7,780 bases of DNA, taken from positions 1 through 7,780 of the forward strand of contig JACCZP010000279.1 of NCBI GenBank assembly GCA_013695885.1, in the 5' to 3' direction. Under the pieces are notes generated by a model, which saw only the letters and a program-made list of their open reading frames with translations, searched no databases and was not told where the DNA came from. Below are positions 5,741 through 7,780 of the stretch, one piece after another. The position numbers were made by a program, and so were the translations under genes. The DNA comes from Thermoleophilaceae bacterium. Its GTDB lineage: Bacteria > Actinomycetota > Thermoleophilia > Solirubrobacterales > Thermoleophilaceae. The first letter of the stretch is position 1. Each line of letters starts with the position of its first letter.

Positions 5741-7140
5741 CGTCGGTGCTCGAGCCCGCCACCGAGGAGGTCATGGCCGAGCTGCCGGAGGTGGGCGAGG
5801 CGGAGACCGACGCGGCCGTCGAGCGTGCCCGCCGGGCCTTCCCGAGCTGGCGCGCCGTCTCCCCCGGCGACCGCTCGACGCTGCTTCACGGCCTGGCCGA
5901 CGCGCTGGCCGAACACGTGGAGGAGCTGGCGCGCCTCGAGGCCCGCAACGCCGGTAAGCCGATCGGCGACGCCCGCGGGGAGATGCAGATGGTGGTGGAG
6001 ACCTTCCGCTACTACGCGGGAGCCCCCGAGCGGCTGCTGGGTAAGACCATCCCGGTCGAGGGCGGGGTGGACATGACCTTCCGCGAGCCCCTCGGCGTCG
6101 TGGGCCTGATCGTGCCCTGGAACTTCCCCCTGGTCATCGCCGCGTGGAAGGTCGCGCCTGCCCTCGCTGCGGGGAACACGCTCGTGCTGAAGCCGGCCGA
6201 GCTCACCCCGCTTTCGGCCCTCGAGCTCGAGCGCCTTGCGTTGGAAGCCGGTCTGCCGAAGGGCGTCCTCAACGTGGTCGCGGGATCCGGCCGGGTCTGC
6301 GGCCAGCGCCTCGTGGAGCACCCCCACGTGGCCAAGGTGGCGTTCACGGGCTCCACGGCGGTGGGTCGCGGTATCGCCGCGGCCGCCGCGGGCACGATCA
6401 AGCGGGTCACGCTCGAGCTCGGCGGCAAGTCGGCCAACGTCGTGTTCGCAGACGCCGACCTCGAGCAGGCCGCCGCGTCGGCCCCGATCGCCGTCTTCGG
6501 CAATGCCGGTCAGGACTGCTGCGCGCGTTCGCGCATCCTGGTCGAGCGCTCGGTGTTCGACCGCTTCCTCTTCCATATGGAGGAGACGGTCCACGCCCTG
6601 CGCGTCGGCGATCCGCTGGACGAGGAGACCACCATGGGCCCGCTGATCTCCGCCGCGCAGCGCGAGGCCGTGCGCTCCTACGTGCCCGAGGACGCACCGG
6701 TCGCCATCCGCGGCAGCGCACCTGAGGGGCCCGGCTTCTGGTTCCCGCCGGTCGTGCTCGCGCCGGTCGCAAACGGCGACCGGGCGGCGCGCGAGGAGAT
6801 CTTCGGTCCGGTGGCCTGCGTCATCCCGTTCGAGGACGAGGCCGACGCGGTGGCCGTCGCCAACGACACCGTCTACGGGCTCTCGGGCTCGGTCTGGACC
6901 CGCGACGGCGCCCGCGCACTGCGCGTCGCCCGCGCCATCGACGCGGGAGTGGTGTCGATCAACTCGAACACCTCGGTCCGGGTCACCACGCCCTTCGGCG
7001 GCTTCAAGCAGTCGGGCGTCGGCCGCGAGCTGGGTCCCGATGCCCTGCACGCCTACACCGAGGAGAAGAACGTGTATTACGCGACCGAGCCCGGATCCGG
7101 GCCGGCGGCGGCGCTGCCGAGCGAGTCGGCGGCCCCGTGA
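5737..7140 (+). CDS. NAD(P)-dependent aldehyde dehydrogenase, probable gamma-glutamyl-aldehyde oxidase
   Basis: This 467-residue enzyme of the ALDH superfamily is predicted to oxidise the free aldehyde end of the glutamylated intermediate to a carboxylate. Landmarks in order are PWNFP with Asn129 for the oxyanion hole; LKPAE with Lys152; FTGSTAVGR (203-211) of the nucleotide fold; LELGGKS with the general base Glu227; GNAGQDCCARSRI with catalytic Cys261 next to a second cysteine, Cys262; EEIFGPV with Glu354; and PFGGFKQSGVGRE (419-431). It is shorter than the usual 480-500 residues: the N-terminus is brief, and the segment between GPLIS and EEIFGPV is about six residues shorter than in betaine-aldehyde-type enzymes. 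All catalytic residues are kept. The GTG start overlaps the upstream stop in GTGA, with GAGGTG (5726-5731) as a ribosome binding site. The role is that of PuuC in the Puu pathway; the exact substrate is inferred. Confidence 0.93.
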   Translation: MTSVLEPATEEVMAELPEVGEAETDAAVERARRAFPSWRAVSPGDRSTLLHGLADALAEHVEELARLEARNAGKPIGDARGEMQMVVETFRYYAGAPERLLGKTIPVEGGVDMTFREPLGVVGLIVPWNFPLVIAAWKVAPALAAGNTLVLKPAELTPLSALELERLALEAGLPKGVLNVVAGSGRVCGQRLVEHPHVAKVAFTGSTAVGRGIAAAAAGTIKRVTLELGGKSANVVFADADLEQAAASAPIAVFGNAGQDCCARSRILVERSVFDRFLFHMEETVHALRVGDPLDEETTMGPLISAAQREAVRSYVPEDAPVAIRGSAPEGPGFWFPPVVLAPVANGDRAAREEIFGPVACVIPFEDEADAVAVANDTVYGLSGSVWTRDGARALRVARAIDAGVVSINSNTSVRVTTPFGGFKQSGVGRELGPDALHAYTEEKNVYYATEPGSGPAAALPSESAAP

Positions 7141-7780
7141 CGGGCCGCCTCGAGGGAAAGGTGTGCGTGATCACCGGCGCGGCCGGGGGCATCGGGTCCG
7201 AGAGCGCACGGCTCTTCTCCGCGGAGGGCGCGACCGTGGTGGGGGTCGATCTGGCCGAGGGAGCGCCCGGAGATCTGTCCGTGCAGGCCGATGTGGCCGA
7301 CGCCGAGCAGGTCGAGCGCCTCTTCGCGCGCGTCCGCGAGGAGTGCGGCCGCATCGACGTGCTCTTCAACAACGCCGGCATCTCACCCACCGACGACGCC
7401 TCCGTGCTCGACACCGACCTCGAGGCCTGGCAGCGGGTGCAGGACGTAAACCTGAAGAGCGTGTTCCTGTGCTGCAAGCACGGGATCCCCCACCTGCTCG
7501 AGGGCTGCGGGGGCTCGGTCATCAACACCGCATCCTTCGTGGCCACCATGGGAGCGGCGACCTCGCAGGTCTCCTACACCGCCTCGAAGGGCGGCGTGCT
7601 GGCCCTCTCCCGTGAGCTCGGCGTCGAGTTCGCCCGCCGCGGCGTGCGGGTGAACGCCCTCTGCCCGGGTCCGGTGAACACACCGCTCCTCCAGCAGCTC
7701 TACGCGAGCGACCCCGAGCAGGCCGGGCGGCGGCTCGTGCACCTGCCGATGGGAAGGTTCGCCGAGCCCCGCGAGATCGC
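7137..7780 (+). CDS. Short-chain dehydrogenase/reductase, C-terminus beyond window
   Basis: This frame is open to the right edge; 214 whole codons are visible of an expected 250 or so. It is a classical SDR with a Rossmann fold. TGAAGGIG (13-20) is the dinucleotide loop, and Asp38 at the end of the second strand (GVDLA) predicts NAD(H) over NADP(H). NNAG (78-81), Asn105 in DVNL, Ser133 in TASF, and Tyr147/Lys151 in SYTASK complete the catalytic set, followed by CPGPVNTPL (176-184). The GTG start overlaps the ALDH stop in GTGA, and GRLEGKVCVITG directly after it is a normal SDR beginning. Automatic annotation would probably call it 3-oxoacyl-ACP reductase. In this operon an alcohol dehydrogenase acting on gamma-glutamylethanolamide makes more sense, because the Puu-type flavin amine oxidase is absent from the window. 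That role is inference. Confidence 0.9.
   Translation, partial: MTGRLEGKVCVITGAAGGIGSESARLFSAEGATVVGVDLAEGAPGDLSVQADVADAEQVERLFARVREECGRIDVLFNNAGISPTDDASVLDTDLEAWQRVQDVNLKSVFLCCKHGIPHLLEGCGGSVINTASFVATMGAATSQVSYTASKGGVLALSRELGVEFARRGVRVNALCPGPVNTPLLQQLYASDPEQAGRRLVHLPMGRFAEPREI

Noticed and set aside
5233..7050. A 605-codon open frame on the minus strand across the hydrolase and ALDH genes.
   Set aside because: Low-complexity antisense translation without motifs; the plus strand has full PuuD-like and ALDH catalytic signatures there.
1..7780. CRISPR array, tRNA, rRNA, insertion sequence or integrase remnants.
   Set aside because: No regularly spaced repeats, no cloverleaf, no transposase-like translation and no flanking inverted repeats were seen; composition is uniform across the window.

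Overview
The window is about 70% G+C and densely coded. It shows GTG and TTG starts, chains of 4-base GTGA stop/start overlaps, and an apparent leaderless promoter. This suggests a high-GC actinomycete, possibly of a deep-branching class such as Thermoleophilia. The taxonomic placement is inferred from composition and gene style only; there is no rRNA or other marker gene.

Layout. (1) 1-510, minus: the N-terminal part of a DUF2071 (YqjF-like) protein that runs off the left edge. (2) 608-1327, plus: a GntR-family regulator of the FadR/FCD type, probably leaderless. (3) 1356-2075, minus: a stand-alone class I glutamine amidotransferase-like protein, convergent with the regulator across a short gap that holds a GC-rich hairpin. 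(4) 2076-2189: a 114-base divergent control region with a good sigma-70-type promoter. (5) 2190 to the right edge, plus: a tight five-gene operon encoding an ethanolamine permease-type APC transporter, a glutamine synthetase-like gamma-glutamyl-amine ligase, a PuuD-like gamma-glutamyl hydrolase, an aldehyde dehydrogenase and a short-chain dehydrogenase (cut by the window end).

How the genes fit together. The set resembles the gamma-glutamylation (Puu) route of amine catabolism: import, capping of the amine with glutamate, oxidation of the free end, then release of glutamate. A short-chain alcohol dehydrogenase-type enzyme stands where the Puu route has the FAD amine oxidase PuuB, and the transporter is of the ethanolamine type. 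The most economical reading (inference) is: ethanolamine is imported; it is ligated to gamma-glutamylethanolamide; the SDR oxidises the alcohol to the aldehyde; the ALDH oxidises that to gamma-glutamylglycine; and the amidohydrolase releases glutamate and glycine. No EutBC lyase or microcompartment shell gene is present in the window.

Regulation. A TTCGG-N7-ACCTTCA element occurs with identical spacing just upstream of the regulator gene (585-603) and just downstream of the predicted start of transcription of the catabolic operon (2146-2164). It is a candidate operator for the GntR protein, implying autoregulation together with control of the operon.
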